DNA from: an uncultured Eubacterium sp. | GTDB lineage: Bacteria > Bacillota > Clostridia > Oscillospirales > CAG-272 | DNA length: 64,000 bases | Reading direction: 5' to 3' | Assembly (NCBI GenBank): GCA_900544285.1 | Contig: UQUT01000010.1 | Coordinates: 1-64,000 of the forward strand | Part shown: one piece after another, positions 26,650-35,153 of the stretch | Layout of the letters: every line of letters begins with the position of its first letter | Position numbering within the stretch: position 1 is the first letter of the stretch | Made by a program: the position numbers and the translations under genes | Notes under the pieces: model-generated | What the model saw: the letters and a program-made list of their open reading frames with translations, nothing else | What the model was told of the DNA's origin: nothing | Databases searched by the model: none

Positions 26650-26770
26650 GACTGAATTTGACAAAAATGCTTGATTTTCTTAGCATTTTATGATATAAAA
26701 TGATTGAGGTTTGTTTTGCCCTATATGTTTACACGTGTCGTCCGTAGCGGCATTTGAACTCAAATTTGAG
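26650..26770 (+). promoter_or_regulatory. CRISPR leader with promoter and ATTTGAG anchor
   Basis: A promoter-like TTGATT (26671-26676), 17 bp, TATAAA (26694-26699) lies about 70 bp before the first repeat. The leader ends in ATTTGAG (26764-26770) directly against repeat 1, which is the leader-anchoring sequence described for streptococcal II-A arrays. Here it is the right half of a perfect palindrome CTCAAATTTGAG (26759-26770). Confidence 0.75.
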
Positions 26771-27511
26771 GTTTGAGAGTAGTGTAATTTTATAGGGTAC
26801 TAAAACGCAAATCAACGCTTTTTTGTCGATGGCGGAGTTTGAGAGTAGTGTAATTTTATAGGGTACTAAAACTGGGCGCAAATAAAACACTTTGGGAAGC
26901 AGTTTGAGAGTAGTGTAATTTTATAGGGTACTAAAACATATTGAAAGCCGGACAAACAGCGAAAGCGGTTTGAGAGTAGTGTAATTTTATAGGGTACTAA
27001 AACTGATTAAATGGCAGACGTTACTCTGTACAGTTTGAGAGTAGTGTAATTTTATAGGGTACTAAAACAACGGGAAATTTGTATTATCTCGATCACGAGT
27101 TTGAGAGTAGTGTAATTTTATAGGGTACTAAAACTTTTTTTCTTGATCGAACACAGGAATACCGTTTGAGAGTAGTGTAATTTTATAGGGTACTAAAACT
27201 CAGACGACCTATTATTATTTAACCGTCGAGTTTGAGAGTAGTGTAATTTTATAGGGTACTAAAACTTGATGCCCGCGGCATTGTACGACGTGTTTAGTTT
27301 GAGAGTAGTGTAATTTTATAGGGTACTAAAACTGAGCATAAGCTCGATTTTAATCTGCGAAGGTTTGAGAGTAGTGTAATTTTATAGGGTACTAAAACCG
27401 TTTGTAAAGTAAATTATAAAACTTGTTTGTTTGAGAGTAGTGTAATTTTATAGGGTACTAAAACCTTGCTTGATGGCATCGAACATCTCGGTGGGTTTGA
27501 GAGTAGTGTAA
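26771..27511 (+). CRISPR. Type II-A CRISPR array: 11 full repeats, one truncated repeat, 11 spacers
   Basis: The 36-bp repeat begins GTTTGAGAGTAGTG and ends GGGTACTAAAAC. Full copies start at 26771, 26837, 26902, 26968, 27033, 27099, 27164, 27230, 27297, 27363 and 27429 and are identical as far as I can see. Spacers are 29-31 bp and all different. The last copy (27495-27511) keeps only the first 17 bases and marks the old, leader-distal end. Uniform repeats and a clean leader mean the array has not decayed, in contrast to cas9. No spacer obviously matches another part of this window. Confidence 0.98.
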
Positions 27512-27524
27512 ATGAATATGCAGC

Positions 27525-27562
27525 AAAAATGCTTCGGAAAATCCGGGGCGTTTTTGTTTTTC
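27525..27562 (+). terminator. Terminator of the CRISPR array
   Basis: AAAAATGCTTCGGA (27525-27538) pairs with TCCGGGGCGTTTTT (27542-27555), allowing G-T pairs, with a 3-base loop. TTTTT and a second T run follow. It begins 13 bases after the truncated last repeat. Confidence 0.8.
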
Positions 27563-27728
27563 GACAAGAAAAGCCGATGCTTAATTTGTGGTTTCTGCCA
27601 TTTGCGTTGTTTTGAAAATTTACATATTTTACTTTGAAATGGGGCTATACAAACGGAAAAAACTGTGATATAATATTGAAAATAATATACTTATGATGTA
27701 AAATTATCTTCGCGGGGAGGTGTGATGA

Positions 27729-28298
27729 ATGAAATATGTAAAGGGATTTGTTGCTCTGGCGATTGCCATTGCGACGGTCTTCTGTCTCGGTGCGTGTGCC
27801 ATGAGCGAAAAAACACTTGTTGAAAAGACGATAGAGGCCGTGTCAAATGCAGATATTGACGGGCTTTCGGAACTTGTCGCTGCGGGATCTGAAGATAACG
27901 TAAACGTAATGCGAGGTTATTTTTCCGCTCTTGATGACGAAAAGCTCGCCGCCTATAAATTACTTATGAAAAACGTCGGAGTTGTTTCGTATCCCGATGA
28001 AAACAAGTCGGCGTCCGGATCGACGGATACAACGGTTACTTTCAGACTGAAACACATAGACTTCGATGAGCTTATGCGCGATGTTGAAACGGAGATATCG
28101 GTTGACGGAACGCCTTCCGCAGAGGTGATTTCAAAAATCTGCTCCTCGGAAAAGATAAACGGATATATTATTTATGACGACGTGACGGCGTCTGTGGTGC
28201 GCATGGGACGTCGTAGCTTTGTTGAATTCGGTCAGAAATCCGAATTTTTCGAAGTGATGGGCATATCGGCATTTCTGAGATGGTTTTCATCTCATTGA
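27729..28298 (+). CDS. Small lipoprotein of unknown function
   Basis: 189 residues. The N-terminus VKGFVALAIAIATVFCLGAC is a lipoprotein signal with lipobox LGAC (Cys near 23). The mature part alternates helix and strand and begins LVEKTIEAVSNADIDGLSEL, a pattern seen in small extracellular DUF-type domains with a role like NTF2-fold proteins, but I cannot assign a family. GGGGAGG precedes the start, and a TATAAT box lies about 55 bp upstream (27670-27675). It is separated from rlmB by only 22 bp, so the two may share a transcript. Confidence 0.8.
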   Translation: MKYVKGFVALAIAIATVFCLGACAMSEKTLVEKTIEAVSNADIDGLSELVAAGSEDNVNVMRGYFSALDDEKLAAYKLLMKNVGVVSYPDENKSASGSTDTTVTFRLKHIDFDELMRDVETEISVDGTPSAEVISKICSSEKINGYIIYDDVTASVVRMGRRSFVEFGQKSEFFEVMGISAFLRWFSSH

Positions 28299-28320
28299 TA
28301 ATACAGAAAAGGGAACTTTT

Positions 28321-29097
28321 ATGAACGAAAGAAAATTTGTTTCAAGGGAAAAAACAGGGACGCCTGCGGCGGGCGTGACGGTCGGGCGCAATCCAGTATC
28401 GGAGCTGCTCAAAAGCGGCAGGGACATTGAAAAAATTTACGTCCTGCGCGGCGAACGCGAAGGTTCTATAACAAAGATTGTTGCCATAGCGAGAGATCAC
28501 GGAATAGTCGTTGACGAGACGGACAAAAAACGTCTTGACGAGCTTTCCGGCGGCGCAAATCATCAGGGCGTTGCCGCAATTGCGTCACCTGTCGAATATG
28601 TGAGCATTGAAAGCATTGTTGAAAGAGCAAGAGAACGCGGGGAAAAACCGCTCATCGTCGTTTGCGACGGAATTGAAGACCCGCACAATCTCGGCGCGAT
28701 TATCAGATGTGCGGACGGCGCCGGGGCGCACGGCGTCATTATAGGTAAGAGAAGATGTGCGCAGATGACGTCGACCGTTTCAAAATCCTCGGCAGGAGCG
28801 ATAGAATATGTGCCGATTGCAAAGGTTGCGAATATAGCCTCTGCAATAGATGAGCTGAAAGAAATGGGAATATGGACGTTTGCCGCAGAGGCTGATGGGG
28901 ACGATTACCGCGAGGCGGATATGAACTGCCCGTGCGCGATAGTGCTCGGAAGTGAGGGCGAGGGCGTTTCAAGACTCGTCCGTGAAAAATGCGATTACAC
29001 GGTTTCAATTCCGATGCGCGGAGGGGTAAACTCTCTGAACGTATCGACAGCTGCCGCCGTTCTGCTTTATGAGGCGGCAAGCAAACAGGGGAAATAA
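28321..29097 (+). CDS. rlmB: 23S rRNA guanosine-2'-O-methyltransferase, RlmB/TrmH family
   Basis: 258 residues. An N-terminal substrate-binding domain (about 16-95, GRNPVSELLKSGRDIEKIYV) precedes a SPOUT domain (about 105-258). Visible motifs are DGIEDPHNLGAIIRCADGAG (motif 1), IVLGSEGEGVSRLV (motif 2) and IPMRGGVNSLNVSTAAAVLLYE (motif 3), which together form the knotted AdoMet site. The expected reaction is 2'-O-methylation of a guanosine in 23S rRNA; TrmH-like paralogs share the motifs, so the exact base is inferred. It lies between a lipoprotein gene and a large membrane protein gene on the same strand. Confidence 0.9.
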   Translation: MNERKFVSREKTGTPAAGVTVGRNPVSELLKSGRDIEKIYVLRGEREGSITKIVAIARDHGIVVDETDKKRLDELSGGANHQGVAAIASPVEYVSIESIVERARERGEKPLIVVCDGIEDPHNLGAIIRCADGAGAHGVIIGKRRCAQMTSTVSKSSAGAIEYVPIAKVANIASAIDELKEMGIWTFAAEADGDDYREADMNCPCAIVLGSEGEGVSRLVREKCDYTVSIPMRGGVNSLNVSTAAAVLLYEAASKQGK

Positions 29098-29114
29098 TTT
29101 ATCGGAGGGAAATC

Positions 29115-31847
29115 ATGGCGGAAGAAAACAAAAAGAGCATAGACGAGCTTAAAACGTCTGCCGACAGTCTTCTTGCAAGGCTGAACAGTCAGCTCGGCGC
29201 AGAGTCTGCAAAGACAGACGGCGCAGAGGAAAGACCGGCGTCATCTCCTGTGACAGGCGGACTGACTGACGAAAAATACAGCGAGCTTTATGAGAAATAT
29301 CTCGGCGGTAAACCGTCGGAGAGCGTCAGCGGCGGGGGCGATTACGAATCCCTTCACGGAAGGATTGTCGACCTTCAGAAGGAATCGGGCGGGGAAACGC
29401 CGAAGATGCCCGACGTTGACGAAAGCATAAAAGCGGCGGAAACCTTCGGAGCGGGACTTCCGGATGATGTCCCTGCGGAGGGAAAAACGTCTGCTGAGGA
29501 TGACGAATACTGGGATATGATGAAAACAGCCTGCGTCACCCCCGTAAAGAAGGAGGAAACTCCCGCGGCGGCTGAAATTCCGAGCACGGATACTGTTGAA
29601 GTATCTGAGCTTCAGAAGAACATAGAGGATGCGGAAAACTACGTTGAAAATTACACGGAAGAGCCGGCTCCGGAGCCGGAGCCCGTGAAAAACGTGGACA
29701 ATTACTCAACAAATCCCGGAATAAAGCACCCTAGGGAGAAGAGGGGACTTTTCGCAGGACTTCGTCGCGAGAAGCCCGAAAATACCGGCGAATACAAAAC
29801 GACCGGCGAGAAAACAGACACGTTTGACCGTGTTACAAAGCCTGAAAAGCCTTCTGATAGCGACAAGGTTGTTACGGCGGAAATCAAAAAGCCGACGCCG
29901 GAGCCCTCCGACAAGAAGAATCTTTCCGATACGGCAATGATGATGATGGCGTTCGGATACGAGCCTGAAAAGAAGGAAAAGGAAGAGCCTGAGGAGACGC
30001 CGCACAGCTTTGACGAATACTCGTTCTCCGATACGGACGACATTTCAAAGACTACTGATATAGGCGATACGTCCATGTACGAAACCGAGGCGACAGCTCT
30101 TAAAGGCGCTGTCACGGAGATGATGGACAAACCGTCGATCGAATATACGGAAGAGGACGGCAGCAAGAAGGTTTTTGCGCAGTTCAGAGAAAAATACAAT
30201 TCGCTTCGCCTGCGCATGATCATCTGTGCGGTGCTTGCGCTCGGTCTGCTTATCTGGGAGTTCATTCTTCCGATTGCGGGCGTTGAGCTCGACGCGTTTA
30301 TCCTTATTTCGGTTGACCTGCTTATGACGGTTGCCTGCGCGGTTCTCGTCTGCGACAGACTGATTTATGCCGGAAAGCGCATTATACGTTTCGGCTTTGA
30401 CGCCGACAGCTTCACACTTGTGATGTTTGTTCTTTCTGTCATTACATCGCTCGGCGCGGTTTTCACTGCCGCCGATGACGCGTTTGCTACTATCAGACTT
30501 TATAATTTCACTTTTGCAATATGCGCATTGTTCAACCTGCTTTCCGCGTTCCTGCTTCTCAACAGAAACGCATATGCATTCAAGATAATCTCCGCCGATG
30601 GGACAAAGAGGGTATTTGCGAGAGCGCCGAGAACGGACTGCCCGCGAGAAAATCTTGCCTTCGGAGAATATCTCAATGACGCTTCCGAGGTCTGCAAGGT
30701 GGAAAAGACAGAGTTCATCAGTAATTTCTTCTCCGGCACAAACGAGGAACCTAAGAGCCGTAAGCCTCTGAAGATTTTTGTTCCTGCTGTGTTTGGAATT
30801 TCATTTATAGTTTTCCTTATTTCAATTATAGCGATTGACGGCTGCGATTTCTATCAGAGCATGACGAACGCATATGTAACCTTTCTTATGACAGCGCCGC
30901 TTTCCGTTTTCCTCTCGTTTGCGTATTCGTCATATCTCGGAGCCGCAAGGGCATATTCGCACGGCGCGGCGATACTTTCCGAGGCTACACCGGAGAAATA
31001 CGGCAATACGGCTGTTATAACCTTCACGGACGAGGACGCTTTCCCTGTGGACAGAATAAAGCTCAAGAGTGTCAAGGTCATGGATAATAACAACATAGAG
31101 AAGGTCATCTATTATGCTTCGAGCGTGTTCTCCAAGATCGGCGGCCCGCTTGCAGCTGTATTCAAGGCGGCTTCGCTTGACACGGCAAGCTCGGATAACG
31201 TTGAAATAAAGGAGCTTTCAGACCACGGTATCGACGCTGTTGTCGACGGGAAGCACATTGTTGTCGGTCAGCCGGAATATATGGAAAATCAGTGTTTTGA
31301 AACGGTGAAGGAGGATTCCGACGCCGAGTGTATGGGCAGGACGAACAGAAGAATTATGTATCTCGCATGCGACGAGGTGATAATTGCGAAGTTCTATATC
31401 CAGTATAACACATCTCCCGATTTCATATATATCGTCAAACATCTTTATGAAAGCGGAATATGCGTTGCAATAAGCACGATTGACCCCTGTATTGACGATG
31501 ACATCCTCTATAAGAACCGTCTTGACCCGGAAAAGTACGCCATAAAGATAATAAAGGGAAGCGAGCCGGAGGGAACTCTTGAAAGAATTTCGTCGTTTGA
31601 CTGCGGTATCGCGTCGACAGGGTCGCTCAAGGGCATGGTCAAAACGCTCATGCTTTGCGACAGACTTTCAAACCTCGTCAAGACAAATCTTGCAATGAAG
31701 ATTGTTTCCGCCGTCGTCGGCGCGATAATAATCGGACTTGTCATAGGAGCGGGTGCGATGAGCGGCTTTGTCACGATAATTCCGGCGCTTTATCAGCTCT
31801 TCTGGATGATACCGATGTATCTCGTTTCAAAGGTCTACATAAGATAA
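29115..31847 (+). CDS. Large membrane protein resembling a P-type ATPase without catalytic motif
   Basis: 910 residues. Residues 1-360 are acidic, low in hydrophobics and probably disordered. Helices follow at about 365-510 and 555-620. The downstream part aligns in order with a heavy-metal-type P-type ATPase: the helix normally holding CPC has TAPLSVFLSFAYSSYLG, the place of the DKTGT loop reads TFTDEDAFP (Asp639), and the nucleotide domain has GIDAVVDGKHIVVGQPEYM. C-terminal helices end the chain. Lacking DKTGT and CPC, it is unlikely to pump ions; a structural or sensing role is possible. A terminator follows. Confidence 0.7.
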   Translation: MAEENKKSIDELKTSADSLLARLNSQLGAESAKTDGAEERPASSPVTGGLTDEKYSELYEKYLGGKPSESVSGGGDYESLHGRIVDLQKESGGETPKMPDVDESIKAAETFGAGLPDDVPAEGKTSAEDDEYWDMMKTACVTPVKKEETPAAAEIPSTDTVEVSELQKNIEDAENYVENYTEEPAPEPEPVKNVDNYSTNPGIKHPREKRGLFAGLRREKPENTGEYKTTGEKTDTFDRVTKPEKPSDSDKVVTAEIKKPTPEPSDKKNLSDTAMMMMAFGYEPEKKEKEEPEETPHSFDEYSFSDTDDISKTTDIGDTSMYETEATALKGAVTEMMDKPSIEYTEEDGSKKVFAQFREKYNSLRLRMIICAVLALGLLIWEFILPIAGVELDAFILISVDLLMTVACAVLVCDRLIYAGKRIIRFGFDADSFTLVMFVLSVITSLGAVFTAADDAFATIRLYNFTFAICALFNLLSAFLLLNRNAYAFKIISADGTKRVFARAPRTDCPRENLAFGEYLNDASEVCKVEKTEFISNFFSGTNEEPKSRKPLKIFVPAVFGISFIVFLISIIAIDGCDFYQSMTNAYVTFLMTAPLSVFLSFAYSSYLGAARAYSHGAAILSEATPEKYGNTAVITFTDEDAFPVDRIKLKSVKVMDNNNIEKVIYYASSVFSKIGGPLAAVFKAASLDTASSDNVEIKELSDHGIDAVVDGKHIVVGQPEYMENQCFETVKEDSDAECMGRTNRRIMYLACDEVIIAKFYIQYNTSPDFIYIVKHLYESGICVAISTIDPCIDDDILYKNRLDPEKYAIKIIKGSEPEGTLERISSFDCGIASTGSLKGMVKTLMLCDRLSNLVKTNLAMKIVSAVVGAIIIGLVIGAGAMSGFVTIIPALYQLFWMIPMYLVSKVYIR

Positions 31848-31852
31848 ATATG

Positions 31853-31882
31853 AAAAGCGGTGCCTTCGGGCACCGTTTTTTA
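31853..31882 (+). terminator. Terminator after the pseudo-P-type ATPase gene
   Basis: CGGTGCC (31858-31864), a TTCG tetraloop and GGCACCG (31869-31875) are followed by six T. Confidence 0.9.
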
Positions 31883-32068
31883 TTGATTGACACATATTTT
31901 TATTCTTTCGTTTTTGCACCGGCGCACGTTCCGGAAAGAAAAATCCGCATAAGCGAAAAAATTTTTCCAAAAGGTATTGACAAACGGTCGGCTTTGTGAT
32001 AGTATTACATCATCGCTTTACCACGTTAAAGTAATAAAACAATAAATTCAGTCAAGGGGAACACGAAA

Positions 32069-32857
32069 ATGAAAAAAGCTTTTATAAAAATTGCGGCGCT
32101 TGCGGTCGCTGTCACCATGATATGCGTTGCGCTCTGCTCATGCGGAGGAAAGAAGGGATTCACCGTCGGCTTTGACGCCGATTTCCCGCCTTACGGCTAC
32201 ATAGACGAAAACGGCGAATACACAGGCTTTGATATAGAGCTTGCAAAGGAAGTTGCAAAGAGAAACGGCTGGGAAATAAAGCTCAAGGCAATTGACTGGA
32301 ACGCAAAGGATTCGCTCCTTTCGTCCGGCGCGATAGACTGCATATGGAACGGCTTTACGATGAACGGCAGAGAAGATAAATACACATGGACAAAGGCTTA
32401 CGTCGACAACAGTCAGGTGGTTGTCGTGAAGAGCGACAGCGGTATAAGCGCGCTTTCCGACCTTGCCGGAAAGACGGTTGCCGTTCAGTCCGATTCGTCC
32501 GCGCTTTCGATACTTACGGACGAAGAAAACGCGGAAATGCTCGCGCTTGCGAAAACCTTTGCAAAGCTCAAGGAATACGGCGATTACAACGCGGCGTTCC
32601 TCGCGCTTGAAAGCGGTGCGGTCGACGCTATCGCAATGGATATAGGCGTTGCTAAATATCAGATTGAATCGAGAGGCGACGGCTACAAGCAGCTCGATAC
32701 AATCCTTGCGTCGGAACAGTACGGAATAGGTTTTGCGCTTGGAAATGCGGAGCTCTGCGACGCCGTTTCAAAGACGCTTTCCGAAATTATGGCGGACGGA
32801 ACATATGATAAGCTCGCAGAGAAGTTCGGAATCGACGGTGCCATCAAGTGGAACTGA
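32069..32857 (+). CDS. Amino-acid ABC transporter substrate-binding lipoprotein
   Basis: 262 residues of the polar amino-acid binding family (SBP family 3). A lipoprotein signal with lipobox around LCSC (Cys near 27) is followed by FTVGFDADFPPYGYIDENGEYTGFDIELAKEVAKR, the classic family start (about 31-65), then WDGIWNG-like DCIWNGFTMNGRED and a C-terminal KLAEKFGID. It binds an amino acid outside the cell and delivers it to the permease encoded downstream. Glutamine, cystine or glutamate are possible ligands; none can be chosen from sequence by eye. AAGGGGA precedes the start. Confidence 0.92.
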   Translation: MKKAFIKIAALAVAVTMICVALCSCGGKKGFTVGFDADFPPYGYIDENGEYTGFDIELAKEVAKRNGWEIKLKAIDWNAKDSLLSSGAIDCIWNGFTMNGREDKYTWTKAYVDNSQVVVVKSDSGISALSDLAGKTVAVQSDSSALSILTDEENAEMLALAKTFAKLKEYGDYNAAFLALESGAVDAIAMDIGVAKYQIESRGDGYKQLDTILASEQYGIGFALGNAELCDAVSKTLSEIMADGTYDKLAEKFGIDGAIKWN

Positions 32858-32882
32858 AAAACACGAAACCATTATAAAATCC

Positions 32883-32920
32883 TGAAGTGTCGGAGCCGAT
32901 ACGTTCGGCTCCTTCACTTA
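32883..32920 (+). terminator. Hairpin between binding-protein and permease genes (attenuator-like)
   Basis: GGAGCCGA pairs with TTCGGCTCC around TACG, extended by outer pairs between GAAGTG and CACTT. No long T run follows. It would protect or partly terminate the abundant binding-protein message while letting some transcripts continue into the permease. Confidence 0.65.
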
Positions 32921-32939
32921 TGTTTACGGAGAAACTGTT

Positions 32940-33596
32940 ATGAACGTACTCACAATGCTCAAGCTCCTGCTTTCGGGCATGGGCATGACCGCACTCATCT
33001 TTTTTGTAACGCTTATTCTCTCTCTTCCGCTCGGAATGGGGATTGCGTTTTGCAGAATGTCCAAAAATCCCGTTTTGCGGGGAATAACAAAGGTCTATAT
33101 ATCGATTATGCGCGGCACGCCGCTTATGCTTCAGCTGCTTGTTGTCAGATACGGTCCGTATTTTATTTTCAGGGCTAAGCTCAGCGACTCATACGATCTG
33201 TATGCGGTCCTCATCGCATTTGTGATAAACTATGCCGCATATTTTGCGGAGATATACCGCAGCGGAATTGAGTCGATACCGCAGGGGCAATACGAGGCGG
33301 CAAGGCTTCTCGGCTTCGGCAAGGGCAGGACATTTACAATGATTATCCTCCCGCAGGTGATAAAGCGGGTGCTCCCGTCTATAACAAACGAAACGATCAC
33401 CCTCGTCAAGGATACGTCGCTTGCATTCACAATCGGCGTGATTGAAATGTTCACGCGCGCAAAGCAGATTGCGGCGGCGGAAACGTCAATGTTGCCTTAT
33501 GTTTTTGCGGGAATATTATATTACATTTTCAATTACGCGGTTGCTTTCGGCATGGAAAAAGCCGAAAAGGCTTTCGGATATTATGAGGTGAAATAA
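32940..33596 (+). CDS. Amino-acid ABC transporter permease
   Basis: 218 residues, the usual size for HisM/GlnP-like permeases, with about five helices. The family's EAA loop is visible as QYEAARLLGFGKGRTFTMIILPQ (about 118-140), which contacts the ATPase, and YISIMRGTPLMLQLLV (about 50-65) is the conserved RGTPLLVQL motif. It is the second gene of the importer operon, 83 bp after the binding protein and directly followed by the ATPase gene. The start is ATG at 32940 after GGAGAAA. Confidence 0.93.
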   Translation: MNVLTMLKLLLSGMGMTALIFFVTLILSLPLGMGIAFCRMSKNPVLRGITKVYISIMRGTPLMLQLLVVRYGPYFIFRAKLSDSYDLYAVLIAFVINYAAYFAEIYRSGIESIPQGQYEAARLLGFGKGRTFTMIILPQVIKRVLPSITNETITLVKDTSLAFTIGVIEMFTRAKQIAAAETSMLPYVFAGILYYIFNYAVAFGMEKAEKAFGYYEVK

Positions 33597-33597
33597 A

Positions 33598-34377
33598 GTG
33601 GAAGAGATACTTGCGATAAAAGACCTTAAAAAGGATTTTGACGGACTCGGCGTGCTTTCCGGCGTGTCGCTTTCCGTGAAAAAAGGCGAGGTCGTGTCGA
33701 TTATCGGCTCGTCCGGAAGCGGAAAATCGACATTGCTCCGCTGTGCAACCATGCTTGAAAAGATTTCTTCAGGGTCGATTTCTTATAAAGGCGAGAAAAT
33801 GGCTTGGACAGACGAGACGGGGAAGGTCATATACGCGCCGAAGGCGGAGCTTGCGAAAATACGCTCTTATTTCGGACTGGTTTTTCAGAACTTCAATCTT
33901 TTCCCGCATATGACCGTGCTCAAAAACATAACCGCCGCGCCGATAACCGTCATGAAAATGCCCAAAGCGCAGGCGGAAGCCGAAGCGATGGAGCTTCTTT
34001 CGAAAATGGGACTTGCGGACAAGGCGAATGAATATCCCTGCAGGCTTTCCGGCGGACAGCAACAGCGGGTTTCAATTGCGCGCGCACTGATATGCAAGCC
34101 GGAAATACTCTTTTTCGACGAGCCGACCTCCGCGCTTGATCCGGAGCTGACGTCCGGCATACTTAAAGTCATAAAGGAGCTTGCGGCGGAGAAAATGACG
34201 ATGGTTATCGTCACGCACGAGATGAATTTCGCAAGGGACGTTTCGGACAGGATAATATTCGTAAGCGACGGACTCATATCCGCAGAGGGAACGCCCGATG
34301 AGCTTTTCAGAAATACGGAAAACGAACGTCTTAAACGCTTTCTCGCGTCGTTTTACGGTGGGGAAGAAAACAATTGA
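33598..34377 (+). CDS. Amino-acid ABC transporter ATP-binding protein
   Basis: 259 residues with all ABC motifs: Walker A GSSGSGKST (about 38-46), Q-loop VFQNFNLFPHMTV (about 94-106), signature LSGGQQQR (about 150-157), Walker B ILFFDEPTSALDP and switch His VTHEM. It belongs to the GlnQ/HisP type that pairs with the upstream permease. The insert near 62-88 (MAWTDETGKVIYAPKAELAKIR) is as in other clostridial members. It starts with GTG at 33598, one base after the permease stop. A bidirectional terminator follows. Confidence 0.94.
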   Translation: MEEILAIKDLKKDFDGLGVLSGVSLSVKKGEVVSIIGSSGSGKSTLLRCATMLEKISSGSISYKGEKMAWTDETGKVIYAPKAELAKIRSYFGLVFQNFNLFPHMTVLKNITAAPITVMKMPKAQAEAEAMELLSKMGLADKANEYPCRLSGGQQQRVSIARALICKPEILFFDEPTSALDPELTSGILKVIKELAAEKMTMVIVTHEMNFARDVSDRIIFVSDGLISAEGTPDELFRNTENERLKRFLASFYGGEENN

Positions 34378-34388
34378 ACGTAAAAAGC

Positions 34389-34416
34389 AAAAAACGCGCC
34401 ATATGGCGCGTTTTTT
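34389..34416. terminator. Bidirectional terminator between importer and PII/DUF1538 operons
   Basis: AAAAAACGCGCC (34389-34400), ATAT, GGCGCGTTTTTT (34405-34416): a perfect stem with A and T tracts that serves both converging operons. Confidence 0.93.
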
Positions 34417-34422
34417 GTTTTA

Positions 34423-34758
34423 TCAGTCCTTTTTGTCCTTGAGTGGCGATATTCCGATGGCCTTGTCAACCGGAATCGAAAATGCAATGCCCTGACCGTC
34501 CGTATCGAGACCGACCTTCTTATACACGGCGTGCATAATGCTGTCTCTTATCTCGTTTCTGACAAGAATGATAACGATCTCCTTTTCGGGCTGGATTGTG
34601 ATTCCGAAGAGCTTTTCAGCCTCGGAATTTGCCGTGCCTCTCGCGTGGATAACGGTTCCGCCTCTTGCTCCGAATTCTTTTGCCGCGTCCATGACGGCAT
34701 CTCCGAAGCCGGAGTTCACAACGCACATTATCGCCTGACAGTTTGTGAGTATATCCAT
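34423..34758 (-). CDS. PII-family regulatory protein
   Basis: 111 residues after choosing the ATG at 34758 (MDILTNCQAIMCVVNSG), which follows GGGAGAA; an upstream in-frame ATG overlaps the neighbouring gene. The ferredoxin-like PII fold is indicated by AAKEFGARGGTVIHARGTA (family GARGGT), EIVIILVRNEI and the end GQGIAFSIPVDKAIGI. PII proteins bind ATP/ADP and a metabolite and control transporters. Here it is the third gene of an operon with another PII-like protein and a DUF1538 membrane protein, which is its likely partner. Confidence 0.87.
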   Translation of the reverse strand: MDILTNCQAIMCVVNSGFGDAVMDAAKEFGARGGTVIHARGTANSEAEKLFGITIQPEKEIVIILVRNEIRDSIMHAVYKKVGLDTDGQGIAFSIPVDKAIGISPLKDKKD

Positions 34759-34759
34759 T

Positions 34760-35140
34760 TCACATTCTCCCTTCATTGTTGTTGCTGAGGAAACGGTACA
34801 CCGCAACGCCGATTATACTCGACATTGACACCGTGAAGGCGATACCTTTTCCGTTCTTTATCGTATGGAATTTTTCATCAAGGAAACGGAGAATCATATC
34901 CTCGTTGTCCTCTCTGATGACGCTCATTATAACGGATTTGTTCTTATCCGAAAGACCGAGCATCTGCATAATTTCCTTGGTTGCCGTGCCTCTTGCCGCT
35001 GCGGAAAGCTGCATGTTGACGCCGAATCCCTGAATGAGCGCGGTATAAAGCTCCGCTTTTTCTCGGTTTACTATTGTGAAAAGGAGCTTTAACTTAGGCG
35101 GGGCGAGTTGTTTCTTCTTTGAATTTTCTCTTACGTCCAT
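34760..35140 (-). CDS. Second PII-like protein
   Basis: 126 residues. LKLLFTIVNREKAELYTALIQGFG is like the first PII strand-helix, QLSAAARGTATKEIMQMLGL occupies the place of the T-loop region, and GKGIAFTVSMSSIIGV is the C-terminal strand pattern. It is more divergent than its neighbour and has a basic N-terminal extension (about 1-18). It ends one base before the next PII gene and starts 13 bp after the DUF1538 gene. Two different PII-like subunits may form a hetero-complex or bind different sites of the membrane protein. Confidence 0.78.
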   Translation of the reverse strand: MDVRENSKKKQLAPPKLKLLFTIVNREKAELYTALIQGFGVNMQLSAAARGTATKEIMQMLGLSDKNKSVIMSVIREDNEDMILRFLDEKFHTIKNGKGIAFTVSMSSIIGVAVYRFLSNNNEGRM

Positions 35141-35153
35141 TGTAAATGCCTCC

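Noticed and set aside
27495..27560. tracrRNA at the end of the array
   Set aside because: The truncated repeat is complementary to crRNA only on the minus strand, where the array itself would follow instead of tracrRNA hairpins; the plus-strand hairpin is better read as the array terminator.
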